Positions 24,869-37,249 of a stretch of DNA of 64,000 bases are shown piece by piece (the first letter of the stretch is position 1; each line of letters begins with the position of its first letter). The notes under the pieces were generated by a model. That model did no database searches. It had not been told where the DNA came from and was given only the letters and a program-made list of their open reading frames with translations. Source of the DNA: Protonemura montana (lineage: Eukaryota; Arthropoda; Insecta; Plecoptera; Nemouridae); assembly GCA_947568835.1 (NCBI GenBank), contig OX387609.1, forward strand, positions 17,629,208 to 17,693,207. The letters are read 5' to 3'. The position numbers were made by a program, and so were the translations under genes.

Positions 24869-25345
24869 CTGCCCTATGTCCTGCCCCATGTCCTGCCCCA
24901 TGTCCTGCCCTATGTCCTGTCCCATGTCCTGTCCCATGTCATGTCCCATGTCCTGCTCCATGTCCTGCCCCATGTCCTGCCCCATGTCCTGCCCTATGTC
25001 CTGCCCCATGTCCTGCCCCATGTCCTGCTCCATGTCCTGCCCCATGTCCTGCCCCATGTCCCATGTCATGCCCCATGTCCTGCCCCATGTCCTGCCCCAT
25101 GTCCTGCCCCATGTCCTGCCCCATGTCCTGCCCTATGTCCTGTCCCATGTCCTGCCCCTTGTCCTGCCCCATGTCCTGCTCCATGTCCTTTCCCATGTCC
25201 CATGTCCTGCCCCATTGCCTGCCCCATGTCCTGCCCCATGTCCTGCCCCATGTCCTGCCACATGTCCTGCCCCATGTCCTGCCCCATGTCCTGTCCCATT
25301 TCCTGCCCCATGTCCTGCCCCATGTCCTGCCCCTAGTCCTGCCCT

Positions 25346-28300
25346 ATGTCCTGTCCCATGTCCTGCCCCATGTCCTGCCCCATGTCCTGTCCCAAGTCCT
25401 GCCTCATGTCCTGCCCCATGTCCTACCCTATGTCCTGCCCCATGTCCTGCCCCATGTCCTGCCCCATGTCCTGCCCTATGTCCTGCCCCATGTCCTGCCT
25501 TATGTCCTGCCCTATGTCCTGTCCCATGTCCTGCCCCATGTCCTGCCCCATGTCCTGTCCCATTTCATGTCCCATGTCCTGCTCCATGTCCTGTTCCATG
25601 TCCTGCCCCATGTCCTGCCCCATGTCCTGCCCCATGTCCTGCCCCATGTCCTGCCCCATGTCCTGTCTCATGTCCTGCACCATGTCCTGCCCCATGTCCT
25701 GCCCCATTTCCTGCCCCATGTCCTGCTCCATGTCCTGCCCCATGTCCTGCCCCATGTCCCATGTCCTGCCCCATGTCCTGCCCCATGTCCTGTCCCATGT
25801 CCTGCCCCATGTCATGCCCCATGTCCTGCCCCATGTCCTGCCCCATGTCCCATGTCCTGCCTCATGTCCTGCCCCTTGTCCTGTCCTATTTCCTGCCCCA
25901 TGTCCTGCCCCATGTCCTGCCCCGTGTCCTGCCCCATGTCCTGCCCCATGTTCTGCCCCATGTCCTGCCCCATGTCTTGCCCTATGTCCCATGTCCTGCC
26001 CCATGTCCTGCCCCATGTCCTGCCCCATGTCCTTCCCTATGTCCTGTCCCATGTCCTGCCCCATGTCCTGCCCCATGTCCTGCCCCATGTCTTGCTCCAT
26101 GTCCTTCCCCTGTCCAGTCCCATGTCCCATGTCCTGCCCCATGTCCTGCCACATGTCCTGCCCCATGTCCTGCCATATGTCCTGTCCCATGTCCTGCCCT
26201 TTGTCCTGTCCCATTTCCTGCCCCATGTCCTGCCCCATGTCCTGCCCCATGTCCTGCCCCATGTCCTGCCCCATGTCTTGCCCCATGTCCCATGTCCTGC
26301 CCCATGTCCTGCCCTATGTCCTGCCCCATGTCTTGCTCCATGTCCCATGTCCTAGCCCATGTCCTGCCCCATGTCCTGCCCCATGTCCTGCCCCATGTCC
26401 TTCCCTATGTCCTGTCCCATGTCCTGCCCCATGTCCTGCCCTATGTCCTGCTCCATGTCCTCCCCCTGTCCTGCCCCATGTCCCATGTCCTGCCCCATGT
26501 CCTGCCCCATGTCCTGCCCCATGTCCTGCCCTATGTCTTGTCCCATGTCCTGCCCCATGTCCTGCCCCATGTCCTGCCCTATGTCCTGCCCCATGTCTTG
26601 CCCCATGTCCCATGTCCTGCCCCATGTCCTGCCCCATGTCCTGCCCCATGTCCTGCCCTATGTCCTGCCCCATGTCCTGCCCCATGTCCTGCTCCATGTC
26701 CTGCCCCATGTCCTGCCCCATGTCCCATGTCCTGCCCCATTTCCTGCCCTATGTCCTGCCCCATGTCTTGCCCCATGTCCCATGTCCTGTCCCATGTCCT
26801 GTCCCATGTCATGTCCCATGTCCTGCTCCATGTCCTGCCCCATGTCCTGCCCCATGTCCTGCCCTATGTCCTGCCCCATGTCCTGCCCCATGTCCTGCTC
26901 CATGTCCTGCCCCATGTCCTGACCCATGTCCCATGTCATGCCCCATGTCCTGCCCCATGTCCTGCCCCATGTCCTGCCCCATTTCCTGCCCCATGTCCTG
27001 CCCTATGTCCTGTCCCATGTCCTGCCCCTTGTCCTGCCCCATGTCCTGCTCCATGTCCTTTCCCATGTCCCATGTCCTGCCCCATTGCCTGCCCCATGTC
27101 CTGCCCCATGTCCTGCCCCATGTCCTGCCACATGTCCTGCCCCATGTCCTGCCCCATGTCCTGTCCCATTTCCTGCCCCATGTCCTGCCCCATGTCCTGC
27201 CCCTAGTCCTGCCCAATGTCCTGTCCCATGTCCTGCCCCATGTCCTGCCCCATGTCCTGTCCCATGTCCTGCCTCATGTCCTGCCCCATGTCCTGTCCCA
27301 TGTCCTGCCCCATGTCCTGCCCCATGTCCTGCCCCTAGTCCTCCCCTATGTCCTGTCCCATGTCCTGCCCCATGTCCTGCCCCATGTCCTGTCCCATGTC
27401 CTGCCTCATGTCCTGCCCAATGTCCTGCCCTATGTCCTGCCCCATGTCCTGCCCCATGTCCTGCCCCATGTCCTGCCCTATGTCCTGCCCCATGTCCTGC
27501 CCTATGTCCTGCCCTATGTCCTGTCCCATGTCCTGCCCCATGTCCTGCCCCATGTCCTGTCCCATGTCATGTCCCATGTCCTGCTCCATGTCCTGTTCCA
27601 TGTCCTGCCCCATGTCCTGCCCCATGTCCTGCCCCATGTCCTGCCCCATGTCCTGCCCCATGTCCTGTGCCATGTCCTGCACCATGTCCTGCCCCATGTC
27701 CTGCCCCATGTCCTGCCCCATGTCCTGCTCCATGTCCTGCCCCATGTCCTGCCCCATGTCCCATGTCCTGCCCCATGTCCTGCCCCATGTCCTGTCCCAT
27801 GTCCTGCCCCATGTCATGCCCCATGTCCTGCCCCATGTCCTGCCCCATGTCCCATGTCCTGCCTCATGTCCTGCCCCTTGTCCTGTCCTATTTCCTGCCC
27901 CATGTCCTGCCCCATGTCCTGCCCCATGTTCTGCCCCATGTCCTGCCCCATGTCTTGCCCCATGTCCCATGTCCTGCCCCATGTCCTGCCCCATGTCCTG
28001 TCCCATGTCATGTCCCATGTCCTGCTCCATGTCCTGTTCCATGTCCTGTCCCATGTCCTGCCCCATGTCATGCCCCATGTCCTGCCCCATGTCCTGCCCC
28101 ATGTCCTATGTCCTGCCCCATGTCCTGCCCCTTGTCCTGTCCCATTTCCTGCCCCATGTCCTGCCCTATGTCCTGTCCCATGTCCTGCCCCTTGTCCTGC
28201 CCCATGTCCTGCTCCATGTCCTGCCCCATGTCCCATGTCCTGCTCCATGTCCTTCCCCTGTCCAGCCCCATGTCCCATGTCCTGCCCCATGTCCTGCCAC

Positions 28301-30385
28301 ATGTCCTGCCCCATGTCCTGCCCCATGTCCTGCCCCATGTCCTGCCCTATGTCCTGTCTTATGTCCTGCCCCATGTAATGCCCCATGTCCTGCTCCATGT
28401 CCTCCCCCTGTCCTGCCCTATGTCTTATGTCCTGCCCCATGTCCTGCCTCATGGCCTGCCCCATGTCCTGCCCTATGTCCTGTCCCATGTCCTGCCCCAT
28501 TTCCTGCCCCATGTCCTGCTCCATGTCCTGCCCCATGTCCTGCCCCATGTCCCGCTCCATGTCCTCCCCCTGTCCTGCCTCATGTCCCATGTCCTGCCCC
28601 ATGTCCTGCCCCATGTCCTGCCCCATGTCCTGCCCCATGTCCTTTCCCATGTCCTGCCCCATGTTTTGCCCCATGTCCTGTCCAATGTCCTGCCTCATGT
28701 CCTGCCCCATGTCCTGCCCCATGTCCTGCCCCATGTCCTGCCCCATGTCCTGTCCCATGTCCTGCCCCATGTCATGCCCCATGTCCTGCCCCATGTCCTG
28801 CCCCATGTCCCATGTCCTGCCCCATGTCCTGCCCTTTGTCCTGTCCAATTTCCTGCCCCATGTCATGCCCCATGTCCTGCCCCATGTCCTGCCCCATGTC
28901 CTGCCCCATGTCTTGCCCCATGTCCCATGTCCTGCCCCATGTCCTGCCCCATGTCCTGCCCCATGTCCTTCCCTATGTCCTGTCCCATGTCCTGCCCCAT
29001 GTCCTGCCCCATGTCCTGCTCCATGTCCTCCCCCTGTCCTGCCCCATGTCCCATGTCCTGCCCCATGTCCTGCCCCATGTCCTGCCCCATGTCCTGCCCT
29101 ATGTCTTGTCCCATGTCCTGCCCCATGTCCTGCCCCATGTCCTGCCCTATGTCCTGCCCCATGTCTTGCCCCATGTCCCATGTCCTGCCCCATGTCCTGC
29201 CCCATGTCCTGCCCCATGTCCTGCCCTATGTCCTGCCCCATGTCCTGCCCCATGTCCTGCTCCATGTCCTGCCCCATGTCCTGCCCCATGTCCCATGTCA
29301 TGCCCCATGTCCTGCCCCATGTCCTGCCCCATGTCCTGTCCCATGTCCTGCTCCATGTCCTGCCCCATGTCTTGCCCCATGTCCCATGTCCTGCCTCATG
29401 TCCTGCCCCATGTCCTGCCCCATGTCCTGCCCCATGTCCTGCCCCATGTCCTGCCCCATGTCCTGCCCTATGTCCTGTCCCATGTCCTGTCCCATGTCAT
29501 GTCCCATGTCCTGCTCCATGTCCTGCCCCATGTCCTGCCCCATGTCCTGCCCTATGTCCTGCCCCATGTCCTGCCCCATGTCCTGCTCCATGTCCTGCCC
29601 CATGTCCTGCCCCAAGTCCCATGTCATGCCCCATGTCCTGCCCCATGTCCTGCCCCATGTCCTGCCCCATTTCCTGCCGTATGTCCTGCCCTATGTCCTG
29701 TCCCATGTCCTGCCCCTTGTCCTGCCCCATGTCCTGCCCCATGTCCTGCCCCATGTCCTGCCCTATGTCCTGCCCCATGTCCTGCCCCATGTCCTGCTCC
29801 ATGTCCTGCCCCATGTCTTGCCCCATGTCCCATGTCCTGCCTCATGTCCTGCCCCATGTCCTGCCCCATGTCCTGCCCCATGTCCTGCCCCATGTCCTGC
29901 CCCATGTCCTGCCCTATGTCCTGCCCCATGTCCTGCCCCATGTCCTGCCCTATGTCCTGTCCCATGTCCTGTCCCATGTCATGTCCCATGTCCTGCTCCA
30001 TGTCCTGCCCCATGTCCTGCCCCATGTCCTGCCCTATGTCCTGCCCCATGTCCTGCCCCATGTCCTGCTCCATGTCCTGCCCCATGTCCTGCCCCATGTC
30101 CCATGTCATGCCCCATGTCCTGCCCCATGTCCTGCCCCATGTCCTGCCCCATGTCCTGCCCCATGTCCTGCCCTATGTCCTGTCCCATGTCCTGCCCCTT
30201 GTCCTGCCCCATGTCCTGCTCCATGTCCTTTCCCATGTCCCATGTCCTGCCCCATTGCCTGCCCCATGTCCTGCCCCATGTCCTGCCCCATGTCCTGCCA
30301 CATGTCCTGCCCCATGTCCTGCCCCATGTCCTGTCCCATTTCCTGCCCCATGTCCTGCCCCATGTCCTGCCCCTAGTCCTGCCCT
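25346..30385. repeat. 5,040-bp HOR block
   Basis: The block begins after class C at 25334, where a private-looking CCCAAGTCC unit (near 25394) also marks the starts at 30434 and 34386. It holds the first class D (26353), class F (26920), class B (27336) and class E (28376) landmarks. Positions 25346-29738 recur at offset 8,992 from 34338. It is the longest version of this block; the following one is 1,088 bases shorter. Confidence 0.87.
28258..29738. repeat. Partial copy of the 6.4-kb core (first 1,481 bp)
   Basis: This matches the start of the core at 37250 with offset 8,992 and ends where the CCTTTCCC part of the core would begin (38731). It contains class E at 28376, a CATGGCC unit, a CATGTTTTG unit and CCCGCTCC. 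A private GTCCAATTT (near 28856) contrasts with GTCCCATTT in all later copies. Confidence 0.85.
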
Positions 30386-33300
30386 ATGTCCTGTCCCATG
30401 TCCTGCCCCATGTCCTGCCCCATGTCCTGTCCCAAGTCCTGCCTCATGTCCTGCCCCATGTCCTACCCTATGTCCTGCCCCATGTCCTGCCCCATGTCCT
30501 GCCCCATGTCCTGCCCTATGTCCTGCCCCATGTCCTGCCTTATGTCCTGCCCTATGTCCTGTCCCATGTCCTGCCCCATGTCCTGCCCCATGTCCTGTCC
30601 CATTTCATGTCCCATGTCCTGCTCCATGTCCTGTTCCATGTCCTGCCCCATGTCCTGCCCCATGTCCTGCCCCATGTCCTGCCCCATGTCCTGCCCCATG
30701 TCCTGTCTCATGTCCTGCACCATGTCCTGCCCCATGTCCTGCCCCATTTCCTGCCCCATGTCCTGCTCCATGTCCTGCCCCATGTCCTGCCCCATGTCCC
30801 ATGTCCTGCCCCATGTCCTGCCCCATGTCCTGTCCCATGTCCTGCCCCATGTCCTGCCGTATGTCCTGCCCTATGTCCTGTCCCATGTCCTGCCCCTTGT
30901 CCTGCCCCATGTCCTGCCCCATGTCCTGCCCCATTTCCTGCCCCATGTCCTGCCCTATGTCTTGTCCCATGTCCTGCCCCTTGTCCTGCCCCATGTCCTG
31001 CTCCATGTCCTTTCCCATGTCCCATGTCCTGCCCCATTGCCTGCCCCATGTCCTGCCCCATGTCCTGCCCCATGTCCTGCCACATGTCCTGCCCCATGTC
31101 CTGCCCCATGTCCTGTCCCATTTCCTGCCCCATGTCCTGCCCCATGTCCTGCCCCTAGTCCTGCCCAATGTCCTGTCCCATGTCCTGCCCCATGTCCTGC
31201 CCCATGTCCTGTCCCATGTCCTGCCTCATGTCCTGCCCCATGTCCTGTCCCATGTCCTGCCCCATGTCCTGCCCCATGTCCTGCCCCTAGTCCTCCCCTA
31301 TGTCCTGTCCCATGTCCTGCCCCATGTCCTGCCCCATGTCCTGTCCCATGTCCTGCCTCATGTCCTGCCCAATGTCCTGCCCTATGTCCTGCCCCATGTC
31401 CTGCCCCATGTCCTGCCCCATGTCCTGCCCTATGTCCTGCCCCATGTCCTGCCCTATGTCCTGCCCTATGTCCTGTCCCATGTCCTGCCCCATGTCCTGC
31501 CCCATGTCCTGTCCCATGTCATGTCCCATGTCCTGCTCCATGTCCTGTTCCATGTCCTGCCCCATGTCCTGCCCCATGTCCTGCCCCATGTCCTGCCCCA
31601 TGTCCTGCCCCATGTCCTGTGCCATGTCCTGCACCATGTCCTGCCCCATGTCCTGCCCCATGTCCTGCCCCATGTCCTGCTCCATGTCCTGCCCCATGTC
31701 CTGCCCCATGTCCCATGTCCTGCCCCATGTCCTGCCCCATGTCCTGTCCCATGTCCTGCCCCATGTCATGCCCCATGTCCTGCCCCATGTCCTGCCCCAT
31801 GTCCCATGTCCTGCCTCATGTCCTGCCCCTTGTCCTGTCCTATTTCCTGCCCCATGTCCTGCCCCATGTCCTGCCCCATGTTCTGCCCCATGTCCTGCCC
31901 CATGTCTTGCCCCATGTCCCATGTCCTGCCCCATGTCCTGCCCCATGTCCTGTCCCATGTCATGTCCCATGTCCTGCTCCATGTCCTGTTCCATGTCCTG
32001 TCCCATGTCCTGCCCCATGTCATGCCCCATGTCCTGCCCCATGTCCTGCCCCATGTCCTATGTCCTGCCCCATGTCCTGCCCCTTGTCCTGTCCCATTTC
32101 CTGCCCCATGTCCTGCCCTATGTCCTGTCCCATGTCCTGCCCCTTGTCCTGCCCCATGTCCTGCTCCATGTCCTGCCCCATGTCCCATGTCCTGCTCCAT
32201 GTCCTTCCCCTGTCCAGCCCCATGTCCCATGTCCTGCCCCATGTCCTGCCACATGTCCTGCCCCATGTCCTGCCCCATGTCCTGCCCCATGTCCTGCCCT
32301 ATGTCCTGTCTTATGTCCTGCCCCATGTAATGCCCCATGTCCTGCTCCATGTCCTCCCCCTGTCCTGCCCTATGTCTTATGTCCTGCCCCATGTCCTGCC
32401 TCATGGCCTGCCCCATGTCCTGCCCTATGTCCTGTCCCATGTCCTGCCCCATTTCCTGCCCCATGTCCTGCTCCATGTCCTGCCCCATGTCCTGCCCCAT
32501 GTCCCGCTCCATGTCCTCCCCCTGTCCTGCCTCATGTCCCATGTCCTGCCCCATGTCCTGCCCCATGTCCTGCCCCATGTCCTGCCCCATGTCCTTTCCC
32601 ATGTCCTGCCCCATGTTTTGCCCCATGTCCTGTCCAATGTCCTGCCTCATGTCCTGCCCCATGTCCTGCCCCATGTCCTGCCCCATGTCCTGCCCCATGT
32701 CCTGTCCCATGTCCTGCCCCATGTCATGCCCCATGTCCTGCCCCATGTCCTGCCCCATGTCCCATGTCCTGCCCCAAGTCCTGCCCTTTGTCCTGTCCCA
32801 TTTCCTGCCCCATGTCATGCCCCATGTCCTGCCCCATGTCCTGCCCCATGTCCTGCCCCATGTCTTGCCCCATGTCCCATGTCCTGCCCCATGTCCTGCC
32901 CCATGTCCTGCCCCATGTCCTTCCCTATGTCCTGTCCCATGTCCTGCCCCATGTCCTGCCCCATGTCCTGCTCCATGTCCTCCCCCTGTCCTGCCCCATG
33001 TCCCATGTCCTGCCCCATGTCCTGCCCCATGTCCTGCCCCATGTCCTGCCCTATGTCTTGTCCCATGTCCTGCCCCATGTCCTGCCCCATGTCCTGCCCT
33101 ATGTCCTGCCCCATGTCTTGCCCCATGTCCCATGTCCTGCCCCATGTCCTGCCCCATGTCCTGCCCCATGTCCTGCCCTATGTCCTGCCCCATGTCCTGC
33201 CCCATGTCCTGCTCCATGTCCTGCCCCATGTCCTGCCCCATGTCCCATGTCATGCCCCATGTCCTGCCCCATGTCCTGCCCCATGTCCTGTCCCATGTCC

Positions 33301-34337
33301 TGCTCCATGTCCTGCCCCATGTCTTGCCCCATGTCCCATGTCCTGCCTCATGTCCTGCCCCATGTCCTGCCCCATGTCCTGCCCCATGTCCTGCCCCATG
33401 TCCTGCCCCATGTCCTGCCCTATGTCCTGTCCCATGTCCTGTCCCATGTCATGTCCCATGTCCTGCTCCATGTCCTGCCCCATGTCCTGCCCCATGTCCT
33501 GCCCTATGTCCTGCCCCATGTCCTGCCCCATGTCCTGCTCCATGTCCTGCCCCATGTCCTGCCCCAAGTCCCATGTCATGCCCCATGTCCTGCCCCATGT
33601 CCTGCCCCATGTCCTGCCCCATTTCCTGCCGTATGTCCTGCCCTATGTCCTGTCCCATGTCCTGCCCCTTGTCCTGCCCCATGTCCTGCCCCATGTCCTG
33701 CCCCATGTCCTGCCCTATGTCCTGCCCCATGTCCTGCCCCATGTCCTGCTCCATGTCCTGCCCCATGTCTTGCCCCATGTCCCATGTCCTGCCTCATGTC
33801 CTGCCCCATGTCCTGCCCCATGTCCTGCCCCATGTCCTGCCCCATGTCCTGCCCCATGTCCTGCCCTATGTCCTGCCCCATGTCCTGCCCCATGTCCTGC
33901 CCTATGTCCTGTCCCATGTCCTGTCCCATGTCATGTCCCATGTCCTGCTCCATGTCCTGCCCCATGTCCTGCCCCATGTCCTGCCCTATGTCCTGCCCCA
34001 TGTCCTGCCCCATGTCCTGCTCCATGTCCTGCCCCATGTCCTGCCCCATGTCCCATGTCATGCCCCATGTCCTGCCCCATGTCCTGCCCCATGTCCTGCC
34101 CCATGTCCTGCCCCATGTCCTGCCCTATGTCCTGTCCCATGTCCTGCCCCTTGTCCTGCCCCATGTCCTGCTCCATGTCCTTTCCCATGTCCCATGTCCT
34201 GCCCCATTGCCTGCCCCATGTCCTGCCCCATGTCCTGCCCCATGTCCTGCCACATGTCCTGCCCCATGTCCTGCCCCATGTCCTGTCCCATTTCCTGCCC
34301 CATGTCCTGCCCCATGTCCTGCCCCTAGTCCTGCCCT
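30386..34337. repeat. 3,952-bp HOR block, shortened version
   Basis: The first 460 bases match 25346 onward (offset 5,040). The block then jumps at about 30.85-30.93 kb to sequence equivalent to 26.97 kb and continues at offset 3,952, so about 1.09 kb present in the longer block is missing. The junction contains a short stretch resembling 29.68-29.74 kb (CTGCCGTATG), so it is not a simple cut. It carries class B at 31288 and class E at 32328. Confidence 0.83.
32210..33690. repeat. Second partial copy of the 6.4-kb core
   Basis: This matches 28258-29738 at offset 3,952 and 37250 onward at offset 5,040. A private CCCCAAGTCC lies near 32775 where other copies read CCCCATGTCC. The adjacent GTCCCATTT is the common form, unlike the first partial copy. 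Confidence 0.84.
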
Positions 34338-37249
34338 ATGTCCTGTCCCATGTCCTGCCCCATGTCCTGCCCCATGTCCTGTCCCAAGTCCTGCCTCATG
34401 TCCTGCCCCATGTCCTACCCTATGTCCTGCCCCATGTCCTGCCCCATGTCCTGCCCCATGTCCTGCCCTATGTCCTGCCCCATGTCCTGCCTTATGTCCT
34501 GCCCTATGTCCTGTCCCATGTCCTGCCCCATGTCCTGCCCCATGTCCTGTCCCATTTCATGTCCCATGTCCTGCTCCATGTCCTGTTCCATGTCCTGCCC
34601 CATGTCCTGCCCCATGTCCTGCCCCATGTCCTGCCCCATGTCCTGCCCCATGTCCTGTCTCATGTCCTGCACCATGTCCTGCCCCATGTCCTGCCCCATT
34701 TCCTGCCCCATGTCCTGCTCCATGTCCTGCCCCATGTCCTGCCCCATGTCCCATGTCCTGCCCCATGTCCTGCCCCATGTCCTGTCCCATGTCCTGCCCC
34801 ATGTCATGCCCCATGTCCTGCCCCATGTCCTGCCCCATGTCCCATGTCCTGCCTCATGTCCTGCCCCTTGTCCTGTCCTATTTCCTGCCCCATGTCCTGC
34901 CCCATGTCCTGCCCCGTGTCCTGCCCCATGTCCTGCCCCATGTTCTGCCCCATGTCCTGCCCCATGTCTTGCCCTATGTCCCATGTCCTGCCCCATGTCC
35001 TGCCCCATGTCCTGCCCCATGTCCTTCCCTATGTCCTGTCCCATGTCCTGCCCCATGTCCTGCCCCATGTCCTGCCCCATGTCTTGCTCCATGTCCTTCC
35101 CCTGTCCAGTCCCATGTCCCATGTCCTGCCCCATGTCCTGCCACATGTCCTGCCCCATGTCCTGCCATATGTCCTGTCCCATGTCCTGCCCTTTGTCCTG
35201 TCCCATTTCCTGCCCCATGTCCTGCCCCATGTCCTGCCCCATGTCCTGCCCCATGTCCTGCCCCATGTCTTGCCCCATGTCCCATGTCCTGCCCCATGTC
35301 CTGCCCTATGTCCTGCCCCATGTCTTGCTCCATGTCCCATGTCCTAGCCCATGTCCTGCCCCATGTCCTGCCCCATGTCCTGCCCCATGTCCTTCCCTAT
35401 GTCCTGTCCCATGTCCTGCCCCATGTCCTGCCCTATGTCCTGCTCCATGTCCTCCCCCTGTCCTGCCCCATGTCCCATGTCCTGCCCCATGTCCTGCCCC
35501 ATGTCCTGCCCCATGTCCTGCCCTATGTCTTGTCCCATGTCCTGCCCCATGTCCTGCCCCATGTCCTGCCCTATGTCCTGCCCCATGTCTTGCCCCATGT
35601 CCCATGTCCTGCCCCATGTCCTGCCCCATGTCCTGCCCCATGTCCTGCCCTATGTCCTGCCCCATGTCCTGCCCCATGTCCTGCTCCATGTCCTGCCCCA
35701 TGTCCTGCCCCATGTCCCATGTCCTGCCCCATTTCCTGCCCTATGTCCTGCCCCATGTCTTGCCCCATGTCCCATGTCCTGTCCCATGTCCTGTCCCATG
35801 TCATGTCCCATGTCCTGCTCCATGTCCTGCCCCATGTCCTGCCCCATGTCCTGCCCTATGTCCTGCCCCATGTCCTGCCCCATGTCCTGCTCCATGTCCT
35901 GCCCCATGTCCTGACCCATGTCCCATGTCATGCCCCATGTCCTGCCCCATGTCCTGCCCCATGTCCTGCCCCATTTCCTGCCCCATGTCCTGCCCTATGT
36001 CCTGTCCCATGTCCTGCCCCTTGTCCTGCCCCATGTCCTGCTCCATGTCCTTTCCCATGTCCCATGTCCTGCCCCATTGCCTGCCCCATGTCCTGCCCCA
36101 TGTCCTGCCCCATGTCCTGCCACATGTCCTGCCCCATGTCCTGCCCCATGTCCTGTCCCATTTCCTGCCCCATGTCCTGCCCCATGTCCTGCCCCTAGTC
36201 CTGCCCAATGTCCTGTCCCATGTCCTGCCCCATGTCCTGCCCCATGTCCTGTCCCATGTCCTGCCTCATGTCCTGCCCCATGTCCTGTCCCATGTCCTGC
36301 CCCATGTCCTGCCCCATGTCCTGCCCCTAGTCCTCCCCTATGTCCTGTCCCATGTCCTGCCCCATGTCCTGCCCCATGTCCTGTCCCATGTCCTGCCTCA
36401 TGTCCTGCCCAATGTCCTGCCCTATGTCCTGCCCCATGTCCTGCCCCATGTCCTGCCCCATGTCCTGCCCTATGTCCTGCCCCATGTCCTGCCCTATGTC
36501 CTGCCCTATGTCCTGTCCCATGTCCTGCCCCATGTCCTGCCCCATGTCCTGTCCCATGTCATGTCCCATGTCCTGCTCCATGTCCTGTTCCATGTCCTGC
36601 CCCATGTCCTGCCCCATGTCCTGCCCCATGTCCTGCCCCATGTCCTGCCCCATGTCCTGTGCCATGTCCTGCACCATGTCCTGCCCCATGTCCTGCCCCA
36701 TGTCCTGCCCCATGTCCTGCTCCATGTCCTGCCCCATGTCCTGCCCCATGTCCCATGTCCTGCCCCATGTCCTGCCCCATGTCCTGTCCCATGTCCTGCC
36801 CCATGTCATGCCCCATGTCCTGCCCCATGTCCTGCCCCATGTCCCATGTCCTGCCTCATGTCCTGCCCCTTGTCCTGTCCTATTTCCTGCCCCATGTCCT
36901 GCCCCATGTCCTGCCCCATGTTCTGCCCCATGTCCTGCCCCATGTCTTGCCCCATGTCCCATGTCCTGCCCCATGTCCTGCCCCATGTCCTGTCCCATGT
37001 CATGTCCCATGTCCTGCTCCATGTCCTGTTCCATGTCCTGTCCCATGTCCTGCCCCATGTCATGCCCCATGTCCTGCCCCATGTCCTGCCCCATGTCCTA
37101 TGTCCTGCCCCATGTCCTGCCCCTTGTCCTGTCCCATTTCCTGCCCCATGTCCTGCCCTATGTCCTGTCCCATGTCCTGCCCCTTGTCCTGCCCCATGTC
37201 CTGCTCCATGTCCTGCCCCATGTCCCATGTCCTGCTCCATGTCCTTCCC
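34338..37249. repeat. Repeat of 25346-28257 (offset 8,992)
   Basis: Landmarks D (35345), F (35912), C (36196) and B (36328) sit exactly 8,992 bases after their counterparts. From 35253 onward the same sequence is duplicated again at 46560 (offset 11,307). This segment leads directly into the first complete core copy at 37250. Confidence 0.87.

Noticed and set aside
28371..28382. TAATG at class E units as a start/stop overlap or regulatory site
   Set aside because: It is a single-base variant (CATGTCCTG to CATGTAATG) copied with its HOR block at 32328, 37368, 48506 and 55302. There are no genes on either side.
27814..29301. Minus-strand open frames up to 495 codons (MGQD, GAGH and WGRT repeats)
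   Set aside because: Same cause as on the + strand. They are shorter only because common variants (CTATG, TCATG) place stop codons on this strand. No independent coding evidence.
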